This document shows, piece after piece, positions 17,374 to 25,763 of a stretch of DNA of 64,000 bases (the stretch's first letter is position 1; every line of letters starts with the position of its first letter). Below the pieces are notes generated by a model. That model did not search any database. It was not told where the DNA came from and worked only from the letters and a program-made list of their open reading frames with translations. Origin of the DNA: Streptomyces collinus Tu 365 (GTDB lineage Bacteria; Actinomycetota; Actinomycetes; Streptomycetales; Streptomycetaceae). Location: positions 3,667,535 to 3,731,534 of the forward strand of contig NC_021985.1 in assembly GCF_000444875.1 (NCBI RefSeq), given 5' to 3'. The translations under genes and the position numbers were made by a program.

Positions 17374-18455
17374 GTGGGTCCCTTCGGGGTGGGAGTCGGA
17401 GGACTCGTCGGACTGTCGTGGTGCGGTGCGGAGAGCCGGCCGGCCGGGCCGCCCGGGACGGAGTCCGGGGTGAACCACGGCAGGGTCGGAGCGGGATCGG
17501 GCCCGGGGGCGCGGGAGCGGACGCGGGCCGGGCGCGGGACGGGCCGTGGCAGGCGCCGGTGCCGGACGCCGCCCGGGCGGCGCGGACGTACCCGGTCCAC
17601 GACGGCCATCCCGGCGCGGGACAGGGCGGCCGGGACGACCAGGCAGAGCAGGAGCAGGAACAGCGTCACGCCCCAGGGACGGCCCACCCCCCAGGGCTGC
17701 TCGGCGATGACCTTGCCCTGGTAGCCGAGGGACACGGTGTAGTCGCCGTGCGCCCCCGCGGACAGCTCGACGGGCAGTCTGACCAGCGCCTTGCCGCCGG
17801 GGGCGAGGGTGCCGTGCCACTGCTGCTCGTCCCACTGGGGGGCGAAGACGCCGTGCGCGGTGCCGACCCGGAAGACGGGGTCCTTGACGGGGGTGGTGCC
17901 GACGTTGCCTGCGGTGAACTCCAAAGTGCGCGCGGGCGGGGCCCCGAACCAGGTCAGCACGCCGCCGGAGCCGGTCAGCCGGGTGTCGGAGAGGATCGAC
18001 AGACGGCCGCCGGAGGTCTCGGCGGGCAGCGGGGCGACAGGGTGCCCGGCGACCTGGAGGACGGCGTCCGCCTCCGCCTTCGCGCCGGTCACGGTGGCGA
18101 CGTGCACCACGCAGGGGCACGGCACGGGCGGCTCGGCGACCGGCAGCCTCCTGGTGAAGGAGCCGCGGGTGTCCGTGGTCACGGCCCGGCCGTCGCCGTT
18201 GGCGCAGGAGTTGGTGCCGCCGATCACCCCGCGGGACGGCGTGGCCCGCCCGCAGACCAGCAGCATCAGCAGGGTGCCGGGCCGCCAGCCGCCGCCCCGG
18301 ACGGTCACCGAGCCGCCCGTGCCCGCCTGGGCGGCGGACAGCCTCACGACGGGGCCGTCCGCCGCCGCAGCGGGGCCGGTCAGTGGCAGCAGGAGCAGCG
18401 CGAGCACCGCCGCCAGGGCGGGGATCCGGGCCCTGCCGCGCAGGTCAGCGCTCAT
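17370..18455 (-). CDS. Secreted/membrane protein of surface-protein operon, unknown function
   Basis: A 361-residue protein with a signal peptide (about 1-34, ending PAAAA). An all-beta-like extracellular part contains four cysteines (VCGRA, NSCAN, CPC). One membrane helix (about 284-305, WGVTLFLLLLCLVVPAAL) precedes a basic, proline-rich cytoplasmic tail of some 60 residues. The ATG at 18455 overlaps the preceding gene's stop and its own stop overlaps the next GTG, so it is fully coupled. The basic tail has no recognised domain. I do not recognise the family; a role in displaying or anchoring the flanking sortase substrates is inferred from position only. Confidence 0.75.
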   Translation of the reverse strand: MSADLRGRARIPALAAVLALLLLPLTGPAAAADGPVVRLSAAQAGTGGSVTVRGGGWRPGTLLMLLVCGRATPSRGVIGGTNSCANGDGRAVTTDTRGSFTRRLPVAEPPVPCPCVVHVATVTGAKAEADAVLQVAGHPVAPLPAETSGGRLSILSDTRLTGSGGVLTWFGAPPARTLEFTAGNVGTTPVKDPVFRVGTAHGVFAPQWDEQQWHGTLAPGGKALVRLPVELSAGAHGDYTVSLGYQGKVIAEQPWGVGRPWGVTLFLLLLCLVVPAALSRAGMAVVDRVRPRRPGGVRHRRLPRPVPRPARVRSRAPGPDPAPTLPWFTPDSVPGGPAGRLSAPHHDSPTSPPTPTPKGPT

Positions 18456-19318
18456 GTCCTCGCTCCCCCCACCGATCCCGCGGGCTCGGCCGGTGCGCCG
18501 GCCGAGGCGCGGACGGGCGTGCCGTCCCGGGCCGCGTCGCGGCGCCGCCGGTGCCGTCGCACGGCCGGCAGCGCGGCGGCCGCCGCGGCCGCGCCGAGGA
18601 CGCCGGACACCGGGCCCCACGGCACGAACCGGGCGGAGGTGTGCGCGCTGTCGTGGGCGCCGCCCGCGGCGGTGACCGTCAGCCGCAGGTCGACGGCGTC
18701 GAGTGCGGGCCGGCCGGGCCAGGGTTCGCCGAGGGTCCGGCGGGTGCCCGGTGGCAGGCGCAGCGGCAGAGTGCGGGCGGGGCGGTCGAGGACCGGGCCG
18801 AGGACTCCGTCCGCGTGGACCGCGAGCCGTGGCACGAGGACGGTCGTGCCGCGGTTGACCAACTGGTAGGTGATGCGGCCGCCGCGCACCGCCACGTGTT
18901 CGACGGTCAGCGCGGCCAGGGCGGGGCCGCCCACGCGCAGCCGGACCGCGACGGTCGCCGTGCGGCCGGCCGTGTCCCGGGCGGTGATCGTGCCCGCGCG
19001 GTCGCCGGGGGCGGCGTCGGCGGGCACGGTCAGGGTGAAGGGCACCTCGGCGCGGGTGCGCGCGGGGACGCGGACGGTGGTCCGGGCGAAGGCGATGCGC
19101 ACGCCGGTCGCGCGCAGCCGTACGGTGAGCGGCCCGCGGCCGGTGTCGGTCACGGACACCGTGTCGGTGAGGACGGTGCCCGGGGTTCCCTCGGCGTAGA
19201 AGGAGGGACGCCCGGCGCCGGCCGGCGCGACCGACCAGCCCGCGGCGGCACGGGCGGCCGGTGCGGACGCCAGCAGCAGGAGCAGGGTGAGGCCGAGGAC
19301 ACGGGCGGCGGGCGGCAT
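18452..19318 (-). CDS. DUF916-like secreted membrane protein
   Basis: A 288-residue protein with a signal peptide (about 1-25, ending PAARA). It has Ig-like beta regions that resemble DUF916/WxL-associated surface proteins (FYAEGTPGTVLTDTVSVTDT) and a second beta region (ITYQLVNRGTTVLVPRL). A short C-terminal membrane helix (SGVLGAAAAAAALPA) ends in an arginine-rich tail. The ATG at 19318 is preferred to GTG 19330 because GGAG lies 7 nt before it. It sits 28 nt after the LPQTG gene and overlaps the following gene by 4 nt. DUF916 proteins in other Gram-positives bind peptidoglycan or present surface proteins. Confidence 0.72.
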   Translation of the reverse strand: MPPAARVLGLTLLLLLASAPAARAAAGWSVAPAGAGRPSFYAEGTPGTVLTDTVSVTDTGRGPLTVRLRATGVRIAFARTTVRVPARTRAEVPFTLTVPADAAPGDRAGTITARDTAGRTATVAVRLRVGGPALAALTVEHVAVRGGRITYQLVNRGTTVLVPRLAVHADGVLGPVLDRPARTLPLRLPPGTRRTLGEPWPGRPALDAVDLRLTVTAAGGAHDSAHTSARFVPWGPVSGVLGAAAAAAALPAVRRHRRRRDAARDGTPVRASAGAPAEPAGSVGGART

Positions 19319-19346
19319 GAGCGGCTCCACGGTCGTGGACTGCGGT

Positions 19347-20048
19347 TCAGCGGCGTACGGCCGGGTTCCGCCGGGTCAGCCACAGCGCGCCGGCGGCGCC
19401 CGCGAGCAGGACCGTGCCGCCGAGGGTGCCGAGGGCGACGGCGGAGTCCGCGGGGCCGGTCTGCGGGAGCCGGCCGGCGGAGCCGCCCGACGAGGAGGAC
19501 GAGGAGGACGACGAGGACGACGACGAGCCGGATCCGCCCGCCGCCGTCACGCTCAGGGTCAGGGACGGCCCCGGGTTGTTGCTGGGGTCGCAGGTGGTCG
19601 TCGTGCCCAGCGCCTTGATGGTGAGCGTGGCCGCCGTGAAGGTGACTTTGCCGGTCTTCCTCGGTGTGTAGGTGCCGCTCAGGTCGCTGATCTTGATGGG
19701 GGTGTCGGCGGGGATCGCGGCCGCGTTGGCGGGCCCGGTGACCGCGAGGGTGCCGCTGTCGGCGCCGCCGAGCCTGATGGTGGCGCTCGGGTTCATGGCG
19801 CCCTTGCCCAGCTCGACCGGGCTGGAGGAGACGCCCTTCTGCCAGGACATGGTGATCCGGTAGCCGCTGCCGCTGCGGACGGCCCTGATGTCGATGGGCG
19901 AGACGGCGCTCTTGGCGCCGATCGGCGTCTTGCACCGGTAGTCGACGTTCACGACGTCGGCACGGGCCGCCGGTGCGCTGAGCAGCAGCACCGGGCCGGC
20001 CAGGGCCGCCGCGGACACGAGCGCGGCGGTTCGTTTCGGGTACGACAC
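19347..20048 (-). CDS. Secreted LPQTG sortase substrate, one repeated beta module
   Basis: A 233-residue surface protein with a signal peptide (about 1-30, ending APAARA). One beta module (YRCKTPIGAKSAVSPIDIRA ... IKALGTTTTC) is related to those of the LAETG protein encoded last in the same operon. A run of about 14 serines leads to LPQTG, a hydrophobic helix and a RRNPAVRR tail. GTG 20048 is preferred to GTG 20072 because GGGGTGG lies about 8 nt upstream and the signal peptide then has a normal length. The two conserved cysteines (RCKTP and TTTTC) could form a disulfide. Function unknown. Confidence 0.83.
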   Translation of the reverse strand: MSYPKRTAALVSAAALAGPVLLLSAPAARADVVNVDYRCKTPIGAKSAVSPIDIRAVRSGSGYRITMSWQKGVSSSPVELGKGAMNPSATIRLGGADSGTLAVTGPANAAAIPADTPIKISDLSGTYTPRKTGKVTFTAATLTIKALGTTTTCDPSNNPGPSLTLSVTAAGGSGSSSSSSSSSSSSSGGSAGRLPQTGPADSAVALGTLGGTVLLAGAAGALWLTRRNPAVRR

Positions 20049-20084
20049 GGTCGGTCCACCCCATTCATCCACGGCGAGGCACCT

Positions 20085-20110
20085 GACGGCACATCAGATT
20101 CGGCCGTCAA
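20085..20110 (-). promoter_or_regulatory. Candidate promoter region of surface-protein operon
   Basis: TTGACG (20110-20105) lies within an inverted repeat, GACGGC (20085-20090) and GCCGTC (20103-20108), about 40-60 nt upstream of the LPQTG gene. The -10 is not obvious. Confidence 0.3.
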
Positions 20111-20264
20111 GGTACGCCGGGGGTCGTGAGGAAGGAAGACGCGTCACACGCCGGAGTTGTGTCGATCCGGCGCGCGTGAAGGGTGGTTCGGGTGGAGGCG
20201 GGGGCCCGGGAGGGGGCTCATGCGGCGCGGCCGCCGGTCCAGGGCCGGACCGGCGGCGTCCCGG

Positions 20265-20834
20265 TCAGGCCGGGGCGCCCAGCTCCGCCCACACGGTCTT
20301 GCCCGTGCGGCCCGTCGTGCGGACGACGCCCCAGTCGAGGCACAGCCGCTGCACGATGAACATGCCGTGACCGCCGGGGCGGCCGGCACGGTGCGGGGTG
20401 CGGGGTGCCGGCTGGCCGCTGCCGCGGTCGGACACCTCCACCCGGATCACCTTGTTGTCACGGGCGAGGAACAGCTCGTCCGGGCCCTCGGCATGCAGGC
20501 AGGCGTTGGTGACCAGCTCGGACACGACGAGCAGCACGTCCTCGGCGGCGGCCCGCAGGTCCGCGGAGGCGGCGGGCAGCCATCCCCAGGCGTACAGCGC
20601 CTGGCGGGTGAAGTCGCGGGCGAGCGGGACGACCCCGCTCTCGCCGTCCAGCCGCAGTCTGCGGGTCTGCCGCCCGGGGGGACCCTGCGCACCCTCGGAC
20701 GCCACGGACGGCTCGGACGGCACGGCCGTCCCCGCGGACGCGCCTGCCACCGGCGCACCCCCCTCGGACGTCCCGGAAGCGCCGCTCGGCTCCGGGCCGC
20801 GGTCGCCCGGCGAGTAAGGCCGGGTGGTGCTCAT
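20265..20834 (-). CDS. prsI: Anti-sigma factor, RsbW-like ATPase (PrsI-type)
   Basis: A 189-residue HATPase_c_2 protein of the RsbW/SpoIIAB class, which binds a SigB-family sigma factor and phosphorylates its antagonist. After a ~55-residue low-complexity N-terminus come the N-box LLVVSELVTNACLHA, VEVSDRGSGQPAPR and GGHGMFIVQRLCLDWGV. It lies near a STAS antagonist gene and a SigB-like sigma gene. In S. coelicolor, as I recall, sigma-I is controlled by the anti-sigma PrsI and the anti-anti-sigma ArsI, and this trio matches that locus. GAGGTG precedes the ATG. The 305-bp space to arsI shows no gene. Confidence 0.85.
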   Translation of the reverse strand: MSTTRPYSPGDRGPEPSGASGTSEGGAPVAGASAGTAVPSEPSVASEGAQGPPGRQTRRLRLDGESGVVPLARDFTRQALYAWGWLPAASADLRAAAEDVLLVVSELVTNACLHAEGPDELFLARDNKVIRVEVSDRGSGQPAPRTPHRAGRPGGHGMFIVQRLCLDWGVVRTTGRTGKTVWAELGAPA

Positions 20835-21139
20835 CAGCGCTTCACCTCACCGATTCACCAGTTCACAATTGAAAGTTCCGGCGCCTTCCGGCACCGTACG
20901 GTCCATTCGCCGTCCACCCGTGGTCCGCACGCGGTTCCTCCGTCGTCCCTCCGTGGTCGACCCTTCGGCACTTACGTCGCATCCGGGCCGTCCTCCGGTT
21001 CCCGGTGCGGCCGGCCGCGCCGCGGAGCGCCGGGGCTCAGGATGTCTCCTGCCCGACGGATCCGGCGAAACACCCCCGCATGGGACGTGACTCGTGCGAC
21101 GCGCGGGATTCACCCCGCGGGGACGGCCGGGAGGCGAGG

Positions 21140-21517
21140 TCAGTCGGCCTCGGCGGCCAGGGCCGCCTCCACGGAGTCGTGGACGGTGAAGACCGCCTCC
21201 GCTCCGGTGATCTCGAAGACGCGGGCGACCACGGGGAGCATTCCCGCCAGGTGGACTCCCCCGCCGGCGGCCTCCGCCTTGAGGCGCGCCCCGAGGAGGA
21301 CGTTCAGCCCCGTGGAGTCGCAGAACTCCAGCCGTGAGCAGTCCACCACGAGCCGTGCGAAACCCTTGTCGAGGAGGTCGTCGAGTGGCTCGCGCAGAAG
21401 ATCGGCGGTGTGGTGATCGAGTTCACCCGCCGGTGTCACTACGGCGCTGGAGCCCTCTTCCCGCACCTCCACCAGAAGCCGGCCCGACTGTGCGCTGCCG
21501 ACCGTCCCGTGGTCCAT
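21140..21517 (-). CDS. arsI: Anti-anti-sigma factor, STAS domain (ArsI-type)
   Basis: A 125-residue SpoIIAA/RsbV-like STAS protein. The phosphorylation loop is LEFCDSTGLNVLLGARL, with Ser68 as the likely site that the partner kinase modifies. Unphosphorylated antagonist captures the anti-sigma factor and frees the sigma factor. It is divergent from the sigma gene (start 21764) and lies upstream of the anti-sigma gene on the same strand. GGGAGAGAG precedes the ATG. Confidence 0.87.
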   Translation of the reverse strand: MDHGTVGSAQSGRLLVEVREEGSSAVVTPAGELDHHTADLLREPLDDLLDKGFARLVVDCSRLEFCDSTGLNVLLGARLKAEAAGGGVHLAGMLPVVARVFEITGAEAVFTVHDSVEAALAAEAD

Positions 21518-21763
21518 GCCGTCTCTCTCCCGAGTCGTGGCTGCTGATGCCCTCGAACATTACGCCTTCCTTCCGCACTCCGACACCCGAACAACCTCAC
21601 ACAATCGGACATACCGTTACAGAACGTACTTGCGATCGGCTCGGAGAAGCAGGTAGGGCTAGTAGGGACACCTGCCCCTACACGCCGGCTTCGGAGGCGC
21701 CGCACACCGCAGTGCACCTTTCTGGCTTCGGCAGCCATAAGCCGAGAACGATGGAGGACACCC

Positions 21764-22666
21764 ATGTCACCCCGGCTCGACGAATCGCATACCCCGGTCG
21801 CGACGTCGACACCCCCACCGGACCAACTGGATCCCATCGATCCGTTCGACGCCCTCGACCCGCTCGAGGGCCTCCCGGAGATCCCCCCCTTCCACGAGGT
21901 CGGCCCGGTCGACGCGCGGGCCCTGTCCAAGACCCTGTTCGAGCGACTGGAGTCGCTGGAGGAAGGGACGTACGAGTACTCGTACGTCCGCAACACGCTC
22001 GTCGAGCTGAACCTCGCGCTCGTCAAGTTCGCCGCCTCACGCTTCCGCTCCCGCAGCGAGCCGATGGAGGACATCGTCCAGGTCGGCACCATCGGCCTGA
22101 TCAAGGCGATCGACCGCTTCGAGCTCGCGCGCGGTGTGGAGTTCCCCACGTTCGCCATGCCGACCATCATCGGCGAGATCAAGCGCTTCTTCCGTGACAC
22201 CTCGTGGTCCGTGCGCGTACCGCGCCGGCTGCAGGAGCTGCGGCTCGACCTGGCCAAGGCCGGGGACGAGCTGGCCCAGCAGCTGGACCGCGCCCCCACC
22301 GTCGCGGAACTCGCCGCACGGCTCGGCATCTCCAACGAGCAGGTCGTCGAGGGCATGGCCGCCTCGAACGCCTACACCGCCTCCTCGCTGGACGCCCAGC
22401 CCGAGGAGGACGACTCCGAGGGCGCGCTGGCGGACCGCATCGGCTACGAGGACCACGGGCTCGAGGGCATCGAGTACGTCGAGTCCCTGAAGCCCCTGAT
22501 CGCCGAGCTCCCGACCCGCGACCGCACGATCCTGTCGCTGCGCTTCGTGGCGGGCATGACCCAGTCCGAGATCGGCGAGGAACTCGGCATCTCGCAGATG
22601 CACGTGTCCCGGCTGCTGTCGCGGACGCTGGTGCGGCTGCGCAAGGGACTGACCCTGGAGGAGTGA
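21764..22666 (+). CDS. sigI: SigB/F-family alternative sigma factor (SigI-type)
   Basis: A 300-residue stress-type sigma factor without region 1. Region 2 has LVKFAASRFRSRSEPMEDIV, VGTIGLIKAIDRFE and FPTFAMPTIIGEIKRFFRD. Region 3 follows with WSVRVPRRLQELRLDLAKAG, and region 4 has ILSLRFVAGMTQSEIGEELG with a helix-turn-helix ending QMHVSRLLSRTLVRLR. The acidic, proline-rich ~50-residue N-terminus is typical of Streptomyces members. GGAGG precedes the ATG. Its antagonist pair lies divergently upstream, so control by partner switching is the natural reading. Target genes are not visible here. Confidence 0.9.
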   Translation: MSPRLDESHTPVATSTPPPDQLDPIDPFDALDPLEGLPEIPPFHEVGPVDARALSKTLFERLESLEEGTYEYSYVRNTLVELNLALVKFAASRFRSRSEPMEDIVQVGTIGLIKAIDRFELARGVEFPTFAMPTIIGEIKRFFRDTSWSVRVPRRLQELRLDLAKAGDELAQQLDRAPTVAELAARLGISNEQVVEGMAASNAYTASSLDAQPEEDDSEGALADRIGYEDHGLEGIEYVESLKPLIAELPTRDRTILSLRFVAGMTQSEIGEELGISQMHVSRLLSRTLVRLRKGLTLEE

Positions 22667-22883
22667 GGGGCGGCCCTCCTCCGCACGCGGGCGTGGGGCG
22701 GCTCGGCGAAGGCGCCGGGCCGCTTCGGCGTGCACGGGCGGGACTCCCTCGGGTGGCCGGTACCCGGGCACCCGGACCTCATGCCGCGGTCCCCGTGCGG
22801 GGGGCTCGGTGGCCTGAAACCGCTGTCCCCGGCAGGAAAGCGCTCTCAAGGGCCGGTGAGCGGCTCCGTCATGCGGTTACCGC

Positions 22884-22899
22884 GGGAAACGTCTTTCCC
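22884..22899 (+). promoter_or_regulatory. Inverted repeat in gap before lectin-fusion gene
   Basis: GGGAAA-CGTC-TTTCCC is a perfect 6-bp inverted repeat about 75 nt before the start of the following gene. The 308-bp gap 22667-22974 has no gene. Its GGGAAAC half also looks like an ECF-type -35, so it may be a promoter or operator for the sigma-like gene downstream. Confidence 0.3.
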
Positions 22900-22974
22900 G
22901 AACCGGCCCCCTGCATCACGATGGGCCCCCGAACCGGCTGGTACGGCAGTGGTTCCGGTGACGGAGGGGGCGGC

Positions 22975-24528
22975 ATGGACCAGGGCGGCGACGGGGCCGA
23001 CGCGGGAGACGGACTCGCACAGGCCCCGGACACGCGGCTGACGGAACTGCTGCGCGCCCCGACCCCGGTGGCGTACCCGGCACTCCAGGAACTGCGCCGC
23101 AGGCACCACCCGGCGGTCCTCGCCCACGCCCGGCTGCTGACCGCGAGCGAGTCCGCCGCGCGCCGGCTGACGGCCGAGACCTTCACCACGGCGGCCCGTG
23201 AGACGGCCCGCGGCACCGAACCGACCGTCCCGCTGCGCCACCACCTGCTGCTCCTGGCGGCCCGGCTCGCGGCCGGCTGGGCCCGCGACGAGCGCGCCGC
23301 AGGCGTGCGGCCCGGGCTGCTGCTGGTGATCGACTCCACCGGCCTGCCCGACGGACCCGCCCCCGCGCTGCTCCCGGCGTTCCAGACGCTGCCCTCCCGC
23401 GCCCAGGGCCTGCTCTGGTACGGCGTCCTCGAACAGGAGCCGGTGGAGCGCACCGCCGCGTACCTGGGGCTGGGTCCGGCTGACGTCGCGCACGGTGCCC
23501 CGCAGGCGCTCAAAGCCCTGGCCCAGGCGTGCGTGCGGCTGCGCCTGGCCGCCTCCGACGACCCGCGCTGCGCCGACTTCCGCCGTCTGATCGAGGAGGC
23601 GGTACGGCAGGACGGCGCCCGCCCCAGCCCCGACCTGGACGCCCACAGGGCCCGCTGTCCGCACTGCACTGCCGCGTACGAGGACCTGACGGCGCTGCGG
23701 GACAGCCCGCGGCAGACGCTGGCGGAGGGTCTGCTGCCCTGGGACGGGGTGTCGTACCTGCACCGGTCCGAGCCGGTCCCGGCGCCGCAGCCGCCCCCGC
23801 CGGCCCCGTACTGGCCGGCGAGCCGCCGCTATCTGCTGGCCTCGGCGGCCCTGGGCGTGGCCCTGGTGCCGCTGCTGGTGTTCCTGCTGTCCGCGCCGGA
23901 CGGGTCCGACCGGCAGCCGGTGGCGGCCACGCCGGCGCCCCCGCCGGTCACGGTGACGGCCACGGTGTCCGTCCCGCCGTCCTCCTCCGCGCCGCCGTCC
24001 CCGACTCCGTCCCGCACTCCGTCCCGCAGCAGCGCCTCGCCCGCGCCGAGCAGGACCACGCACCGGCCGGCCACGTCCGCGCCGCCCCGGCCGGCCCCGA
24101 GCCCCTCCCCGACGTTCGCCGCCCCGGGCAGCCGCTACGCGGAGGTGGTGAACCTCGCCACGGGCCTGTGCCTGGACATCCGGGACGGCGACCTCTACGA
24201 GGGCAACGACGTCGTCCCGGCACCCTGCGACTCCACCCCCAGCCAGCGCTGGCGCGTCGACGCGGGCCTGGGAGTGCTGCGCTCGGCCGCCGACTCCGGC
24301 TTCTGCCTGGACAGCCGCGGCTCGACCGACCGGGGCGTGGGCATCTGGGGCTGCGACTCGGTCTACGGCCGCAACGGGCGGAGCCTCCGCTTCACCGTCG
24401 ACCCCGACGGCACGATCCGCCCGGCGATCGCGATCGAGACGGCGCTCACCCCGGACGGCGGTGACGGCCTGGAACTCGACCCGCTGGACGGGAGCGCGGC
24501 ACAGCGCTGGCGGGCCGGGGCGGCCTGA
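22975..24528 (+). CDS. ECF sigma-like / zinc-finger / transmembrane / ricin-lectin fusion
   Basis: A 517-residue multidomain protein. Residues 20-110 resemble a degenerate ECF region 2, and 128-190 resemble region 4 (LPSRAQGLLWYGVLEQEPVE; ADVAHGAPQALKALAQA). A zinc-finger anti-sigma motif follows at 199-231 (H224-x3-C228-x2-C231). One membrane helix lies at 286-306, then a Pro/Ser/Thr linker (310-385) and a C-terminal ricin-type lectin domain (VVNLATGLCLDI ... SQRWRV ... AQRWRAG). Predicted topology puts the sigma-like part inside and the lectin outside. The ATG at 22975 is chosen because GGAGGGGG precedes it. Coupling of carbohydrate binding to transcription is inference. Confidence 0.8.
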   Translation: MDQGGDGADAGDGLAQAPDTRLTELLRAPTPVAYPALQELRRRHHPAVLAHARLLTASESAARRLTAETFTTAARETARGTEPTVPLRHHLLLLAARLAAGWARDERAAGVRPGLLLVIDSTGLPDGPAPALLPAFQTLPSRAQGLLWYGVLEQEPVERTAAYLGLGPADVAHGAPQALKALAQACVRLRLAASDDPRCADFRRLIEEAVRQDGARPSPDLDAHRARCPHCTAAYEDLTALRDSPRQTLAEGLLPWDGVSYLHRSEPVPAPQPPPPAPYWPASRRYLLASAALGVALVPLLVFLLSAPDGSDRQPVAATPAPPPVTVTATVSVPPSSSAPPSPTPSRTPSRSSASPAPSRTTHRPATSAPPRPAPSPSPTFAAPGSRYAEVVNLATGLCLDIRDGDLYEGNDVVPAPCDSTPSQRWRVDAGLGVLRSAADSGFCLDSRGSTDRGVGIWGCDSVYGRNGRSLRFTVDPDGTIRPAIAIETALTPDGGDGLELDPLDGSAAQRWRAGAA

Positions 24529-24549
24529 CCGGCTGCCCGGCCCGGCCGG

Positions 24550-25725
24550 TCACACGACCCGCTCGCCGCCGCGCCAGACGCCCGCGACCAGCGGTACGCC
24601 CGGCCGGTACGCCAGGTGGACGTGGCTCGGGGCGTCGAGCAGGGTCAGGTCGGCGCGGGCACCCGGGGTGAGGCGGCCGACGTCGGTGCGGCGCAGGGCC
24701 GCGGCGCCGCCCGCCGTGGCGGACCAGACCGCCTCGTCGGGGGTCATGCCCATGTCCCGGACGGCCAGGGCGACGCAGAAGGGCACCGACGAGGTGAAGG
24801 ACGAGCCCGGGTTGCAGTCGGTGGAGAGGGCGACCGTCACGCCCGCGTCCAGCAGACGGCGGGCGTCCGGCCACTCGGCGCGGGTGGAGAACTCGGCGCC
24901 GGGCAGCAGGGTGGCCACCGTGTCGCCCTGCGCGAGCGCGTCGACGTCCGCGTCCGTGAGGTGGGTGCAGTGGTCGGCGCTCGCGGCGTCCAGTTCGACG
25001 GCCAGCTGCACGCCGGGGCCGTAGGAGAGCTGGTTGGCGTGGATGCGGGGGTGCAGGCCCTTCGCCTTGCCGGCGGTGAGGATCGCGCGGGCCTGGTCGC
25101 CGTCGAAGGCGCCCTTCTCGCAGAAGACGTCGATCCAGCGGGCGTGCGGCGCGCAGGCGTCCAGCATCTCGCCGGTGACCAGGGCGACGTAGGCGGCCGG
25201 GTCGTCGGCGTGGTCGGGGGAGACGATGTGGGCGCCGAGGTAGGTCACCTCGTCGGTGTGGCGGGCCGCGATGCGCAGGGCGCGTGACTCGTCCTCGACG
25301 GTGAGCCCGTAGCCCGACTTGGTCTCGAAGGTCGTGGTGCCCTGGCGGAGCGCCTCCGCCAGGTACCGGGTGAGGTTCGCCTCCAGTTCCGCGTCGGTGG
25401 CGGCGCGGGTGGCCGCCACCGTGGTGCGGATGCCGCCGGCGCTGTAGGAGCGGCCGGACATGCGGGCGTTGAACTCCTGTGTGCGGTCGCCCGCGAAGAC
25501 CAGGTGGGAGTGGGAGTCCACGAAGCCGGGCAGCACCGCCCGGCCGGCCGCGTCGACCCGGTGGTCGGCGGCGGGTGCTCGGCCGGCCTCACCGGTCCAG
25601 ACGACCCGGTCGCCGTCGACGACGACGGCCGCGTCCTGGATCAGTCCGAGGGGCGATCCGTCACCGAGGGAGGGGTCGTTGGTGACCAGCGTGGCGATGT
25701 TGGTGACGACGGTGCTGCTGCTCAT
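24550..25725 (-). CDS. hutI: Imidazolonepropionase HutI
   Basis: Third enzyme of histidine degradation, opening the ring of imidazolone-5-propionate to N-formimino-L-glutamate. The 391-residue amidohydrolase shows the metal-binding [15 protein letters not shown], the [13 protein letters not shown] substrate loop, [24 protein letters not shown] and the catalytic Asp region [10 protein letters not shown]. The ATG at 25725 has TTGAGGA upstream. Last gene of the hutU-M20-hutF-hutI operon, 38 nt after hutF. Confidence 0.95.
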   Translation of the reverse strand: MSSSTVVTNIATLVTNDPSLGDGSPLGLIQDAAVVVDGDRVVWTGEAGRAPAADHRVDAAGRAVLPGFVDSHSHLVFAGDRTQEFNARMSGRSYSAGGIRTTVAATRAATDAELEANLTRYLAEALRQGTTTFETKSGYGLTVEDESRALRIAARHTDEVTYLGAHIVSPDHADDPAAYVALVTGEMLDACAPHARWIDVFCEKGAFDGDQARAILTAGKAKGLHPRIHANQLSYGPGVQLAVELDAASADHCTHLTDADVDALAQGDTVATLLPGAEFSTRAEWPDARRLLDAGVTVALSTDCNPGSSFTSSVPFCVALAVRDMGMTPDEAVWSATAGGAAALRRTDVGRLTPGARADLTLLDAPSHVHLAYRPGVPLVAGVWRGGERVV

Positions 25726-25763
25726 GGTGTCCTCAAGGGTGGCCGGATGGGGGTCGGCGGGGG

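Noticed and set aside
22846..24063. A long minus-strand frame opposite the lectin-fusion gene
   Set aside because: The plus-strand frame has recognisable zinc-finger, membrane and ricin domains; the antisense product is Arg/Gly-rich noise.
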